Assembly (NCBI GenBank): GCA_025350145.1
Contig: JANXYH010000154.1
Span: 1-49,076, forward strand
Source: Burkholderiales bacterium
Lineage (GTDB): Bacteria; Pseudomonadota; Gammaproteobacteria; Burkholderiales; Burkholderiaceae_C
Length of the DNA: 49,076 bases
Direction: 5' to 3'
A program made the translations under genes and the position numbers. Positions 37,567-48,777 of the stretch are shown piece after piece (position 1 is the stretch's first letter; the number at the start of each line of letters is the position of its first letter). Under the pieces are notes generated by a model. It was given only the letters and a program-made list of their open reading frames with translations, was not told where the DNA came from and did no database searches.

Positions 37567-38337
37567 ATGTTCGCCTCCACCCTGCCGCAAAGCCTGCCTG
37601 CCCCGCTGCGGCCACCGCGCGGGCTGCCGACCGACGAATGCTCTAGGCTGGACCTGGACAGCCTGGATGGCCAGGACGCCGTGGCGCATGGCGCGCCGAA
37701 CACCCGCCTGAGCTCGCTTTCGCCGTCGCTGCTACAGGATTTGCAGCGCTTTGAGGCCGGCGGCGCGCCGCAGACCGAGTTGGTCGAGGTGCTGGCCGCG
37801 TGCATCCGCCACACCCAGGCGCTGGGCATCGTGCTGCTGCGTGGCCAGAAGGTGCTGTCGCTGACCGCCTTCCCGCTCGACAAGCTGGTGCATTGCGTGG
37901 TGCCGATGGCCGAGTTCGTCGCCGCTGACCTGGCCGGGCTGAAGGTGCTGCAGGTAGAGCCGGCACGGGTCGAGCGGCCCGGCCCCGCGCGCCTGGGCGC
38001 CGACACGCTGGGCCATTTCGGTGCCATGTCCACGCTGCTCTGGGAGATCGCCCTGCGTGGCTCGCGCAACAGCCTGCTGCCCGAGTTGGCCGGCCGCGCC
38101 GCCTTCCGCATCGCCCCGGGGGTGATCCTGCACGGCCTGCGCGTGCCCGGCGCGATGGCCAATGCCGTCACCCGGATGCGCCGCCAGACCTGCAACGTCG
38201 GCGACATCGCCGGCTGGCCGGGCCTGAATGCGCCACGCGCCGCGCGCCTGGTCAACGCCCTGTACCTGCAGTCGGCGCTGATCGTCAGCCGCACCCACCC
38301 GGCGGCGACGAACGAAGGCTGGATCGGCTACCGCTGA
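37567..38337 (+). CDS. Uncharacterised protein
   Basis: A 256-residue soluble protein with no signal peptide and no membrane helix. The N-terminal 45 residues are Pro/Leu-rich. A middle part (about 65-125) alternates hydrophobic and charged residues (VLLRGQKVLSLTAFPLDKL). The C-terminal part (about 190-245) could be helical and HTH-like (CNVGDIAGWPGLNAPRAARLV), which is only a composition-based guess. It stands alone, converging with uup and sharing a palindrome over both stops. I do not recognise the family. Confidence 0.65.
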   Translation: MFASTLPQSLPAPLRPPRGLPTDECSRLDLDSLDGQDAVAHGAPNTRLSSLSPSLLQDLQRFEAGGAPQTELVEVLAACIRHTQALGIVLLRGQKVLSLTAFPLDKLVHCVVPMAEFVAADLAGLKVLQVEPARVERPGPARLGADTLGHFGAMSTLLWEIALRGSRNSLLPELAGRAAFRIAPGVILHGLRVPGAMANAVTRMRRQTCNVGDIAGWPGLNAPRAARLVNALYLQSALIVSRTHPAATNEGWIGYR

Positions 38338-38349
38338 GGCCGGGCCGGC

Positions 38350-38356
<7 letters not shown>
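38331..38356. terminator. Palindrome spanning two convergent stop codons
   Basis: CCGCTGAG (38331-38338) and CTCAGCGG (38349-38356) are perfect inverted repeats with a 10-nt loop; one stop codon lies in each arm (TGA at 38335-38337 and the uup stop at 38350-38352). No U-tract follows. Confidence 0.5.
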
Positions 38357-40221
<1,865 letters not shown>

Positions 40222-40291
40222 GGCCGGGATTGTCCGGGATCGGCCGGTTAGGCTAGCGCCGCCCTGCCACCACCCACCCAAGGAAACCGCC

Positions 40292-40585
40292 ATGGCCACC
40301 TACGTCGTCTTCGATGTCGAGATCCGCGATGCCGCGCGGTTTGCCGAGTTCATGCAAGGCGTCAAGCCGGCGATTGAGGCGGCGGGGGCGCGCTACCTGG
40401 CGCGCGGCGGCGCCCACCAGGTCTGGGAGGGCGATTGGCAGCCGCGGCGGATCGTGCTGCTGGAGTTTCCCAGCGCGGCGGCCTGGCAGGCGTTCTACGA
40501 AGGCCCGGTCTACCAGGGCCTGAAGGCCATCCGCGACGAGTGCAGCTCGGCCAGGCTGGTGAGCTTCGAGGGCCTGGCCAGTTGA
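40292..40585 (+). CDS. DUF1330 family protein
   Basis: A 97-residue small protein of the ferredoxin-like alpha/beta-barrel DUF1330 family: it starts ATYVVFDVEIRDAARFAEFM, with GGAHQVWEGDW and PRRIVLLEFPS typical of the family. The function is unknown; it may bind a small molecule. An AAGGAA Shine-Dalgarno lies at 40280-40285. It is followed by a GC-rich dyad and then the aminotransferase gene 108 bp downstream. Confidence 0.9.
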   Translation: MATYVVFDVEIRDAARFAEFMQGVKPAIEAAGARYLARGGAHQVWEGDWQPRRIVLLEFPSAAAWQAFYEGPVYQGLKAIRDECSSARLVSFEGLAS

Positions 40586-40693
40586 GCCGGGCAGCCGGCC
40601 GGGGTCCGGTCGGCGACTGACCCAGCACCGCTTCGCGGTTCACAATTCGACCCTTCAGCCGCGTTTTTCTAGACCACCTAAGGAGCCATTGCC

Positions 40694-42022
40694 ATGGGCC
40701 ACGCCGAACCCCAAGTTGCCAGCAGCGCCTTGCAGGCGCATTGGATGCCGTTCACGCCGAACAAGGAGTTCAAGGCCGAGCCGAGGATGGTGGCGCGCGC
40801 CAAGGGCATGTACTTCTACACCGCCGAGGGCAAGGCGCTGATCGATGCCTCGTCGGGGCTGTTCTGCGTCGCCGCCGGGCATTGCCGCGACGAGATCGCG
40901 CAGGCGGTGTTCGCGCAGTTGCAGACGCTGGACTTCAGCGCGCCCTTCCTGCGCGGCCAGAGCAAGGCCTTCGAGTTGGCCGAGCGCATCACCCAGTACA
41001 CGCCCGAAGGCCTGAACCGGGTGTTCTTCACCAACTCCGGCTCGGAGGCCATCGACACCGCGATGAAGATGTCGCTGGCCTACCACCGCGCCAATGGCCA
41101 GCCGCAGCGCCAGCTCTTCGTCTCGCGTGAGCGTTCGTACCACGGCGTCAACATGGGCGGCGTGGCGCTGGCGGGTATGGTCAACAACCGGCGCAGCTTT
41201 GGCGTCGGCCTGGCCGGCGTCTACCACATGCGCCACACCGCCCTGCCCGACCACAAGTTCGTCACCGGGCAGCCCGAGACCGGCGCCGATTTGGCCGACG
41301 ACCTGCAGCGGTTCTGCACGCTCTACGGCGGCGAGAACATCGCGGCGGTGTTCGTCGAGCCCGTTGCCGGCAGCTTCGGCTGCCTGCCGCCGCCCAAGGG
41401 ATACCTGGACCGGCTGCGCCAGATCTGCGACGCCCACGGCATCCTGCTGGTGTTCGACGAAGTCATCACCGGCTGGGGCCGGATCGGCGCCAACTTCGGC
41501 GCCCAGGCCTTCGGCGTCACGCCCGACCTGATGACCATGGCCAAGGCCATCACCAACGGCGCGCAGCCGATGGGCGCGGTCGCCGCCAAGCAAGGTGTCT
41601 ACGACACCATCACCAACGCCGGCCCGGCCAAGGGGGTGGAGTTCTTCCACGGCTACACCTACTCGGCCCACCCGGCGGCGTGCGCCGCCGGCCTGGCGAT
41701 GATGGACATCTTCGCCAACGAGCGCCTGATCGAGCGCGCCGCCGCGATGGCGCCGAAATTCAGCGCCGCGATCCACGGCCTGCGCGATTGCCCGGTCGTC
41801 ACCGACATCCGCTCGATCGGGCTGTTGGCGGCCATCGACGTGGCGCTGCTCAACAACACCCCTGGCGCGCGAGGCCACGAGGCGCAGAAGCGCTTGTTCG
41901 ACGCTGGCCTGAACTTGAAGAGCACCGGCGACGCCTTGATCATCGCCCCGCCCTTCATCATGGACGACAGCCACCTCGACGAAATCGTCACCAAGCTGCG
42001 CGGGGTCTTGGCCGGGCTGTAA
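40694..42022 (+). CDS. Omega-amino acid:pyruvate aminotransferase (class III)
   Basis: A 442-residue fold-type I class III transaminase that moves the amino group of beta-alanine or another omega-amino acid to pyruvate. The PLP lysine is K284 (MAKAITNGAQP) and D255 (VFDEVITGWGR) anchors the cofactor; the N-terminal block HWMPFTPNKEF matches beta-alanine--pyruvate transaminase. AAGGAG precedes the ATG. In many proteobacteria its partner is mmsA (malonate-semialdehyde oxidation); here an mmsA end lies 6.9 kb away. A 13-bp-stem hairpin follows the stop. Confidence 0.93.
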   Translation: MGHAEPQVASSALQAHWMPFTPNKEFKAEPRMVARAKGMYFYTAEGKALIDASSGLFCVAAGHCRDEIAQAVFAQLQTLDFSAPFLRGQSKAFELAERITQYTPEGLNRVFFTNSGSEAIDTAMKMSLAYHRANGQPQRQLFVSRERSYHGVNMGGVALAGMVNNRRSFGVGLAGVYHMRHTALPDHKFVTGQPETGADLADDLQRFCTLYGGENIAAVFVEPVAGSFGCLPPPKGYLDRLRQICDAHGILLVFDEVITGWGRIGANFGAQAFGVTPDLMTMAKAITNGAQPMGAVAAKQGVYDTITNAGPAKGVEFFHGYTYSAHPAACAAGLAMMDIFANERLIERAAAMAPKFSAAIHGLRDCPVVTDIRSIGLLAAIDVALLNNTPGARGHEAQKRLFDAGLNLKSTGDALIIAPPFIMDDSHLDEIVTKLRGVLAGL

Positions 42023-42030
42023 GGTGGCGC

Positions 42031-42064
42031 CGGCTGAAGAACCTGGCGCCGGGTTCTTCAGCCG
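42031..42064. terminator. 13-bp perfect palindrome between convergent genes
   Basis: 42031-42043 and 42052-42064 are exact reverse complements with an 8-nt loop, and the right arm holds the stop codon of the DUF3237 gene (42058-42060). The hairpin is very stable in both directions and likely ends or protects both transcripts. Confidence 0.7.
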
Positions 42065-42534
42065 ATGCGGTAGAAATCCAGGACCACAGCGCTGGCCTGG
42101 CGCTGGCCGACAGCGATGGCCAGCACCTTGTTCAGGTGCAGCCAGGCCGGCGCGCCGGTGGTGAAGCGCACCAGGGTGCGGAAGAAATAATCCTGGGGCG
42201 GCACCGCCTCACCGCGCGCCAGGCGGGCCATGACCTCGGGCCGGCCGTGGCGCAGGCCATCGCTCTGGATCTCGACCAGCGCGCCGTCGTCGGTGCGGAT
42301 AACGTAGTGCGCGGCGATCTCCAGCACCCCGTCGGCGCGGCCGATCTGCCAGTCGACGCCGCCCTCGACCAGGCTGCCGTTGAGCTCAGGTCCGCTGACC
42401 GTGCCGCCGCCCAGCGGCACATAGCGGCGCTCGCCATGCTTGGCCGGGCCAAGCGTGACCAGCGCGCCGACCTCGCAGCGCACCCGGCACATCGGCAGCA
42501 GGGCCGGTGGCGGCGGAAGCAGAAATTCACCCAT
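42058..42534 (-). CDS. DUF3237 family protein
   Basis: A 158-residue protein of the DUF3237 beta-barrel family: PMCRVRCEVGALVTLGPAK near the start and the conserved IQSDGLRHG and YFFRTLVRFTTGAPAWLHLNKV blocks, split here as YFFRTLVRF and TTGAPAWLHLNKV. Biochemistry is unknown; such genes often sit next to aromatic ester or lipid catabolism genes. It starts 16 bp after the tannase gene on the same strand, so they are probably co-transcribed. Confidence 0.88.
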   Translation of the reverse strand: MGEFLLPPPPALLPMCRVRCEVGALVTLGPAKHGERRYVPLGGGTVSGPELNGSLVEGGVDWQIGRADGVLEIAAHYVIRTDDGALVEIQSDGLRHGRPEVMARLARGEAVPPQDYFFRTLVRFTTGAPAWLHLNKVLAIAVGQRQASAVVLDFYRIG

Positions 42535-42550
42535 CGACGGCCCCGCAAAC

Positions 42551-44257
42551 TCAGGGCGCGGCGCAGGCAAAGCTGGCCGCCGACTCGGCGTCGCCGCCGC
42601 TGTAGCGCGCCACCTGCGGCCAGGGGCAAAGCGCCCGGCTGCGGGTCTTGGACCAGTCCGCCGGCAGCTCGGGGTTGGCCGGGTTGACGCTGGCGACGAT
42701 GCGCTGCGGCGCCTTGCCCTGCTCGACCCAGTCGACCAGGGCGCCCAGCGCGTCGAACTGGTCGGTGGCCGGCCCGCCGACGCAGTGGCCCATGCCCGGC
42801 ACCGGGAACACCCGCGCCACCTGCGCCGCCCGGGCACCGAGGTTGCTGCCCAGACGCTCGGCCCAGCGCAGGCTGTCCTTGACCGAGAACACCGGATCGC
42901 TGCTGCCGTGGTAGACCAGCATCTTGCCGCCACGCTGGGCGAAGGCGCTGAGTTGCGGGTTGGCGGCATCGGGCGGGGTCATGAAGTCCATCGCCGACTC
43001 GTTGAAATCGCCGCCCTTGGCATAGATCCGCGGCGCGTCGCGGTCGAAGTCGAAGCGGCTGAGGAAATCTACCAGCGCCGCCGGGTTGCCGGCGGCGGTC
43101 ATCGGCGGGGTGGTGAAGATGTAGGCCAGCGAGCCCGCGCCCATGGTGGCGATGATCGGGTTGCGCTCCCAGGGTGGGACCTGGCTCTCCAGCTTCCAGC
43201 TGCGCCAGCCACCGCCGCCCAGACCACTGTCCCAGGCCCAGTCGCTGTAGAGCGCCTGGCCGGCGCTGTTGCGCGGCCCGGCAAAGGACTTGACCAACGC
43301 CTTGACCTGGTTCTCGCTCAGGCAGGCGTCGGTCTTGGCGCCGCTGCACTGCAGGCTCTGCGGCTTGAACGTGGCCTGGCAGCGGCTCAGGTCGCCGACC
43401 ACGCCGTCGGCCAGGCCGTCGAGCGCGTCGCAGGCCTGCACCACCTTGGCCGCGACCAGCTTCATGTCGGCCGGGCTGAAGGCCTTGCGGATGTCGGCGT
43501 CAGCCATCTTCCAGCTCTGGATGTCCCAGGCATGCTGCACCGCCGCCTGCGGCAGGTTGAAGCCCGGCGCCCCGGCCAGGATGCCGTCGTAGCGCTCGGC
43601 ATAGCGGCTGGCCGCGACCATCGCATGGCGCCCGCCGTTGCTGCAGCCGGCCATGTAGTTGCGCTGCGGCGCCTGACCATAGTGGCGCAGCATCAGCGCC
43701 TGGGCGACCGGGTAGACCGCGCCGTTGGCGCTGTAGCCGTAGTCGCGCCGGGCCTGCGGGTCCAGGCCGAAGAGGTTGCTGCCGACCAGGCCGGCAGCGG
43801 CGTTGGCCGGGTCGCTGCCGCTGTGGCCCGAGTCCGAGCTGATGACCGCAAAGCCCCGCGCCAGGGCGTCGCTGGCCATCACCTGCAGGCCGCCAAAGGC
43901 CGGTTGCACCACGCCGTCGTTGCCGCCGTTGACTTGGTGCAGGAAGCGCCTGTTCCAGTCCGCTGGCAAGCGCATCTCGAAGCCAATGGCGTAGCGCTTG
44001 CCGTCCTGCCCGGTGCGCTCGTTGAGCACGCCGTTGACCTTGCAGTGCGCCGGGTGGCCCTTGTCGTCGGCGGCGACGCTCTCGGCGCCGGCCAGACGCA
44101 GGCCGCTCATCGCCGCTATCGCCGCCATGGCCGCAGGCAGGGCGGCGCAGGCAATCGGCGCGGCGGGCGGACTGGCGGGGGGATTGACGCAGCCGGCCAG
44201 CAGGGCAGCGGCGGATGCGGCCAGCAGCGCTGGCAACGGCATGGATGGGCGATTCAT
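42551..44257 (-). CDS. Tannase/feruloyl esterase family lipoprotein
   Basis: A 568-residue predicted lipoprotein: signal peptide with lipobox LLAGC (Cys23). The alpha/beta-hydrolase triad is of the disulfide-linked CS-D-HC type: S206 in GCSNGG, an Asp in YHGSSDPVFS and a His in PGMGHCVGG. It would hydrolyse aromatic esters such as feruloyl, galloyl or terephthalate-type esters at the cell surface or periplasm. It is divergent from a second tannase gene 205 bp away and upstream of DUF3237. The exact ester is unknown. Confidence 0.9.
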   Translation of the reverse strand: MNRPSMPLPALLAASAAALLAGCVNPPASPPAAPIACAALPAAMAAIAAMSGLRLAGAESVAADDKGHPAHCKVNGVLNERTGQDGKRYAIGFEMRLPADWNRRFLHQVNGGNDGVVQPAFGGLQVMASDALARGFAVISSDSGHSGSDPANAAAGLVGSNLFGLDPQARRDYGYSANGAVYPVAQALMLRHYGQAPQRNYMAGCSNGGRHAMVAASRYAERYDGILAGAPGFNLPQAAVQHAWDIQSWKMADADIRKAFSPADMKLVAAKVVQACDALDGLADGVVGDLSRCQATFKPQSLQCSGAKTDACLSENQVKALVKSFAGPRNSAGQALYSDWAWDSGLGGGGWRSWKLESQVPPWERNPIIATMGAGSLAYIFTTPPMTAAGNPAALVDFLSRFDFDRDAPRIYAKGGDFNESAMDFMTPPDAANPQLSAFAQRGGKMLVYHGSSDPVFSVKDSLRWAERLGSNLGARAAQVARVFPVPGMGHCVGGPATDQFDALGALVDWVEQGKAPQRIVASVNPANPELPADWSKTRSRALCPWPQVARYSGGDAESAASFACAAP

Positions 44258-44462
44258 GGCAGCCTTCGGTGGGATGTCTTGAGGGGGGCGTCTTGGCAGC
44301 GCATCAGCGGCGCGCCGTGGGCGCCCCGGCCACAGCCATCATGCCGCAGCGTCGGCCATTGCCGAAGCTGGCGGCGCCCAGGGCTTACGCCAGTGGCAGG
44401 GCGCCGCACTGCGCGATAGCGTGGTGGCTGCGGTTGCGATGCAGCCCGGAGCCCACCCTGCC

Positions 44463-46139
44463 ATGACCTTGCCAGCCCTGTCCGCCCTGCCCTCCCTGTC
44501 CACGCTGTCCGTGCTGAGCCTGGGGCTGCTGGCCGGCTGCGGCCCCATGCCCACCGGCCAGTTGCCCACACCCGCCCGCCCCAGCCAGGTTGCCGATGCC
44601 GCCGCCGCCTGCCAGGCCCTGACCCGCCAGGCCCTGGCCAGCGTGCGCCTGACCGAGACCACCCTGGTGCCGGACGGCAGCCAGCGCGCCAAGGAGCCCG
44701 GCAGCAACCGCGAAGTCGGCGCGCCGCTGCCGGCGCATTGCCTGGTGCGCGGGCGCATTGACGAGCGCATCGGCGCCGACGCCAAGCCCTACCACACCGG
44801 CTTCGAGCTGCGCCTGCCGGCAGCCTTCAGCGGCCGGCTGCTGTACCAGGGCGGCGGCGGCAACGACGGCATCGTCTTCAACGCCGTCGGCCGCAACACC
44901 GGCGCCCTGGGCTGGGCCGACAACGCCTTGCTGCGCGGCTTTGCCGCCGTGTCCACCGACGCCGGTCACCAGTCGCCCGGGCCGGAGTTCGGCCTGGACC
45001 CGCAGGCCCGCACCGAGCATGCCCACCGCGCCCACGAGCGCACCGCCAGCACCGCCAAGGCCTTGCTCGCGGCGTACTACGGCAGGCCGGCGGACCGCAG
45101 CTACTTCGTCGGCTGCTCGGGCGGCGGGCGCCAGGGCATGATGTTCAGCCAGCGCTACCCCGACATGTTCGACGGCGTGGTCGCGGTCGCCCCGGCGATG
45201 CGCGTGGCCGAGGGCGCGACCATCGCCGCGGCCTGGACGGTGCAGCAATTCATGGCCGTCGCCCCGGCCGGCGCCGATGGCCAGCCGGTGTTGGCCAAGG
45301 CGCTCAGCGAGGCCCAGTTGCGGCGCGTCGCCAACGAGGTGCTGGAGCGCTGCGACGCCGCCGACGGCCTCAAGGACGGCCTGGTCCAGGACAGCGCCAA
45401 CTGCCGCATCGACGCCATCGCGCTGCAATGCCCAGCCGGCAGCCCGGATTGCCTCAGCGCAGGCCAGGCCCAGGCGCTGAACAAGGTCATGGCCGGACCG
45501 CGCAACGCCAGCGGCCGGGCGCTGTACTTCGGCTGGGCCTGGGACCCGGGGCTGGCCGATGCCGGCTGGCGCGCCTGGACCCTGGGCACGGCCCAGCAAG
45601 GCCCGCCCAATGCCCGCCACGTCACCCTCATGGCCGGCGCCCTGGGCCACGAATTTGTCACCCCGCCTGACACTGCGCTGTCGACGCTCAACTTCGACTT
45701 CGAGCGCGACCCGGCGCGGATGCAGGCCTTCCACCGCGAGTACGACAGCGCCGACGACGTGGCCCTGGCCGGTTTTGTCCGGCGCGGCGGCAAGCTGATG
45801 CTGGTCCACGGCATGGCCGACCCGATCTTCTCGCCGCTGGAATCGATGGACTACCTGCGCCGCCTGCATGCCCAGCACGGCGCGGCCCGGGCGGCGCAGT
45901 TCGTCCGCGGCTTCTTCGTTCCGGGCATGGGCCACTGCGCCGGCGGGCCGGCCACCGACAGCTTCGACGGCCTGGCGGCGATGGTCGACTGGGTCGAGCA
46001 GGGCCGCGCACCGGAGCGGCTGCTGGCCAAGGGCTCGACCGCCATGCCGGGCATCAGCCGGCCGCTCTGCGCCTGGCCCAAGACCGCCCGCTACGACGGC
46101 GGCGATGCCGCCAGCGCCGAGAGTTTCAGTTGCCGCTGA
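44463..46139 (+). CDS. Second tannase/feruloyl esterase family lipoprotein
   Basis: A 558-residue predicted lipoprotein with lipobox LLAGC (Cys26). It keeps the same CS-D-HC layout: GCSGGG, HGMADPIFS and PGMGHCAGG. ATG 44463 gives a clean signal peptide; two in-frame ATGs upstream would extend it and are unlikely. It is diverged from its divergent neighbour, so the pair is an old duplication or two recruited paralogues rather than a recent copy. The serine hydrolase follows 53 bp downstream. Confidence 0.88.
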   Translation: MTLPALSALPSLSTLSVLSLGLLAGCGPMPTGQLPTPARPSQVADAAAACQALTRQALASVRLTETTLVPDGSQRAKEPGSNREVGAPLPAHCLVRGRIDERIGADAKPYHTGFELRLPAAFSGRLLYQGGGGNDGIVFNAVGRNTGALGWADNALLRGFAAVSTDAGHQSPGPEFGLDPQARTEHAHRAHERTASTAKALLAAYYGRPADRSYFVGCSGGGRQGMMFSQRYPDMFDGVVAVAPAMRVAEGATIAAAWTVQQFMAVAPAGADGQPVLAKALSEAQLRRVANEVLERCDAADGLKDGLVQDSANCRIDAIALQCPAGSPDCLSAGQAQALNKVMAGPRNASGRALYFGWAWDPGLADAGWRAWTLGTAQQGPPNARHVTLMAGALGHEFVTPPDTALSTLNFDFERDPARMQAFHREYDSADDVALAGFVRRGGKLMLVHGMADPIFSPLESMDYLRRLHAQHGAARAAQFVRGFFVPGMGHCAGGPATDSFDGLAAMVDWVEQGRAPERLLAKGSTAMPGISRPLCAWPKTARYDGGDAASAESFSCR

Positions 46140-46192
46140 GCGGTCCTGGCGTCTTACCCTGCGACCAACCCAACCGAATGGAGATTGCGACG

Positions 46193-47500
46193 ATGACCAT
46201 CCACACCCTGCCCACTGTCCTGCTGCGCCGCTGTTTGCTGGTGGCTGCTTTCGGCCTGGCCCTGGCCTTGCCCGCGCTGTCTCAGGGCTTGCCGATTGCC
46301 CGGCCCGACGAAGTCGGCCTTTCGCCACAACGCCTCAGCGCGATCGGCGACTGGTTGCGTGCCGAGGTGGCGGCCAAGCGCATCCCCGGCGCGGTGGTGA
46401 TGGTGCTGCGCGGCGGCAAGCTGGCCTACCAGGAAGTGGTTGGCCAACGCGACCCGACCAGTCCGGCGGCGATGAAGGTCGACGACATCTTCCGCATCTA
46501 CTCCATGACCAAGCCCATCGTCACGGTCGCGGCGATGATGTTGGTCGAGGAAGGCAAGCTGCTGCTGGATGCGCCGGTGGCGCGCTACATCCCGGCCTTT
46601 GCGGGGGTCAAGGTCGGCGTCGAGGTCAGCGATGCGCAGGGCAAGAAGTCGCTGGAGCTGGTCAACCCCAACCGGGCTATGACGGTGCAGGACTTGATGC
46701 GCCATACCTCGGGTCTGACCTATGGCTTCTTCGGTGAAGGCCTGGTCAAGAAGGCCTACCAGGACGCCAACATCAACGCCTCCGGCAACATCAGCAATGC
46801 CGAGTTTGCCGAACGCATCGCCCGCATGCCGCTGGCCTTCCAGCCCGGCAGCAGCTGGGACTACAGCAACGCCACCGATGTGCTGGGGCGGGTCATCGAG
46901 GTGGTATCTGGGCAGACGCTGTACGGCCACCTGAAGGCGCGGCTGCTCGACCCGCTGGGCATGCGCGACACCTCGTTCTACGTCAGCGAGCCGGCGCGCC
47001 AGGCGCGGATTGCCGAGCCCTTTGCCGACGACCGGGTGATTGGCGTCAACGCCCTGGTCGGCAACCCGCGCGAAGTCCAGGCGATGGAGTCTGGCGGCGG
47101 CGGCATGGTCAGTACCGCGCCGGACTACGCCCGCTTTCTGCTGATGTTGCGCAATGGCGGCCAACTCGACGGCAGGCGCTACCTGAGCCCCGTGACATTG
47201 GCCTCCATGACCAGCAACCACCTCAGCCCGGCGGTGCAGCGCACGCCGCTGTACCTGCCCGGAACAGGCTATGGTTTTGGCCTTGGCTTTGCGGTGCGCA
47301 CCAGCGCTGGCGAATCGGCCAGTGCCTCGGGGGTTGGCGAATACAACTGGGGAGGCGCCGGCGGCACGGCGATGTGGGTGGACCCGGCCAACGACATGTT
47401 CGTGGTCTTCATGATGCAGAGCCCGAAGCAGCGGGTGGGCTACCGGCCACTGCTGCGCAACATGGTCTACGGCGCGGTCACCGAGCAACGGCTGAAGTAG
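46193..47500 (+). CDS. Serine hydrolase (beta-lactamase/EstB-like, family S12)
   Basis: A 435-residue exported enzyme: Sec signal peptide ending near residue 30 (LPALSQG). The nucleophile motif is SMTK (S104-K107), the second motif YSN (Y224-N226), and the third lies in the WGGAGGT stretch, as in EstB esterases and class C-like enzymes rather than true beta-lactamases (no KTG). An esterase is the more likely role. ATG 46193 has GGAG about nine bases upstream. It may be co-transcribed with the second tannase. Confidence 0.9.
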   Translation: MTIHTLPTVLLRRCLLVAAFGLALALPALSQGLPIARPDEVGLSPQRLSAIGDWLRAEVAAKRIPGAVVMVLRGGKLAYQEVVGQRDPTSPAAMKVDDIFRIYSMTKPIVTVAAMMLVEEGKLLLDAPVARYIPAFAGVKVGVEVSDAQGKKSLELVNPNRAMTVQDLMRHTSGLTYGFFGEGLVKKAYQDANINASGNISNAEFAERIARMPLAFQPGSSWDYSNATDVLGRVIEVVSGQTLYGHLKARLLDPLGMRDTSFYVSEPARQARIAEPFADDRVIGVNALVGNPREVQAMESGGGGMVSTAPDYARFLLMLRNGGQLDGRRYLSPVTLASMTSNHLSPAVQRTPLYLPGTGYGFGLGFAVRTSAGESASASGVGEYNWGGAGGTAMWVDPANDMFVVFMMQSPKQRVGYRPLLRNMVYGAVTEQRLK

Positions 47501-47617
47501 CGCCTGGAACAGATTCGTCGGCTGAAGTCGGCGGCGATCTCGCAGTGCGCGTACGTGACCAGCACGGTGAATTCCCAAGCCCGGGATTCGGTCCAGCACA
47601 TCATCGGGCCGCGCGCC

Positions 47618-48049
47618 TCAACTCAATTGCGCTGAAAACGCCATCAAGGTCCAGACGATGGCCACCAACTGAACCAGGTTGACGGCGATCGCCGCGACAT
47701 GCATGCGGCGGAACTCCGCCACGGCGGCGTCGCCGGTGATCTCCATTTGCTGGCGCAGACCATCCATCTGCGGGATCAGTCGCCAACGCAGGCCGGCGGC
47801 CAGCGCCGCCACCGCTGCCGCAGCGCCGGCAAACAGCAGCCGCCCGGCCAGCGCAAAGCTGATCGCGGCGGCCCCGCCGGTGGCCATCGCGGCCAGGTAG
47901 TTGAGGTTGAAAAAGCCGCGCACGAAACGCGCGTCCAGCGGCGTGTCGTGCTGGAGCACCAGCAGCGGCAGCGATCCGAGCAGAAAGTAGGCGCTGCTGG
48001 CCAGCAGCGCCACGGTGCACACCAGGGCTGCGATCAAGGGAGCGGACAT
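47618..48049 (-). CDS. Small four-helix membrane protein (DUF1772/DUF4149-like)
   Basis: A 143-residue protein with four predicted membrane helices (about 3-25, 47-66, 68-88 and 118-140). The last is preceded by a short amphipathic stretch FRRMHVAAIAVN, in line with DUF1772/DUF4149 proteins. No function is known. It converges with the serine hydrolase and follows the DHFR-like reductase by 74 bp. Confidence 0.75.
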   Translation of the reverse strand: MSAPLIAALVCTVALLASSAYFLLGSLPLLVLQHDTPLDARFVRGFFNLNYLAAMATGGAAAISFALAGRLLFAGAAAAVAALAAGLRWRLIPQMDGLRQQMEITGDAAVAEFRRMHVAAIAVNLVQLVAIVWTLMAFSAQLS

Positions 48050-48123
48050 GGTGGTGATGGCGGAGCTTGGGGGGCCAGGCGCCAGCGGCGCATCCACCGC
48101 GCCGGCCCGGAATGGCCGCGGTG

Positions 48124-48777
48124 TCAGGCCTGCCTGCTGACGACGACATGGGTGGCCAGCGCCGAGGCCTCATGCCGGGTGCAGGCGTAACCCAGGGCGG
48201 GCAGGTTGATCCCCTCCAGCAGCCGCTCGCCCGAGCCCAGCAGCACCGGGGCGATGGCGAGGTGCATCTCATCGATCAGGCGCAGGCGCAGGCCTTGCTG
48301 GATGACATTGACGCCACCACCGAGGCGAACATCCTTGCCCGCCGCCGCATCGCGGGCCTGGGCCAGCGCGACGGCAAGGCCGTCGGTGACGAAGTGGAAG
48401 GTGGTTCCGCCGGCCATCACCAGCGCTGCCCGTGGGTGGTGGGTCAGGACGAACACCGGCACCTGGTAGACCGGGTTCTCGCCCCACCAACCCCGCCAGC
48501 GCTCATCCGGCCAGGGTCCGCGCACCGGGCCGAACATGTTCCTGCCGAGTATCCAGGCACCGATGTTGCTGAAACCCCGGGCGGCGAAGTCCTCATCGAC
48601 ACCCTCGGTCGCCCCGCCATCGCTGCCCAGCACCGCCTTCTGAAAGGTTCGGGTTGAAAACGCCCAGCCATGCAGCGCCGTGCCGCCCTCCCCCAGCGGG
48701 TTGGCCAGATCCTGGTTCGGCCCGGCGCCGAAGCCGTCCAAGGACACCGTGAAGCTCTCGACGCGAAGTTTGGACAT
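48124..48777 (-). CDS. Dihydrofolate reductase family / RibD C-terminal domain protein
   Basis: A 217-residue reductase-fold protein (RibD_C type). It begins KLRVESFTVSLDGFGAG and has LGRNMFG, VFVLTH, VRLGGGVNVIQQGL and LIDEMHLAIAPVLLGSGERL, all family landmarks. It probably binds NAD(P)H, but a genuine DHFR role is unlikely because the folate-binding Asp/Glu of FolA is not seen. The substrate is unknown. Confidence 0.88.
   Translation of the reverse strand: MSKLRVESFTVSLDGFGAGPNQDLANPLGEGGTALHGWAFSTRTFQKAVLGSDGGATEGVDEDFAARGFSNIGAWILGRNMFGPVRGPWPDERWRGWWGENPVYQVPVFVLTHHPRAALVMAGGTTFHFVTDGLAVALAQARDAAAGKDVRLGGGVNVIQQGLRLRLIDEMHLAIAPVLLGSGERLLEGINLPALGYACTRHEASALATHVVVSRQA

Noticed and set aside
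44385-46328. A 647-codon minus-strand frame opposite the second tannase
   Set aside because: The plus strand has the lipobox and full catalytic triad; the antisense frame exists only because stop codons are rare at this GC content.
47501-47640. Possible coding remnant after the serine hydrolase
   Set aside because: A short open stretch without start, Shine-Dalgarno or recognisable similarity.
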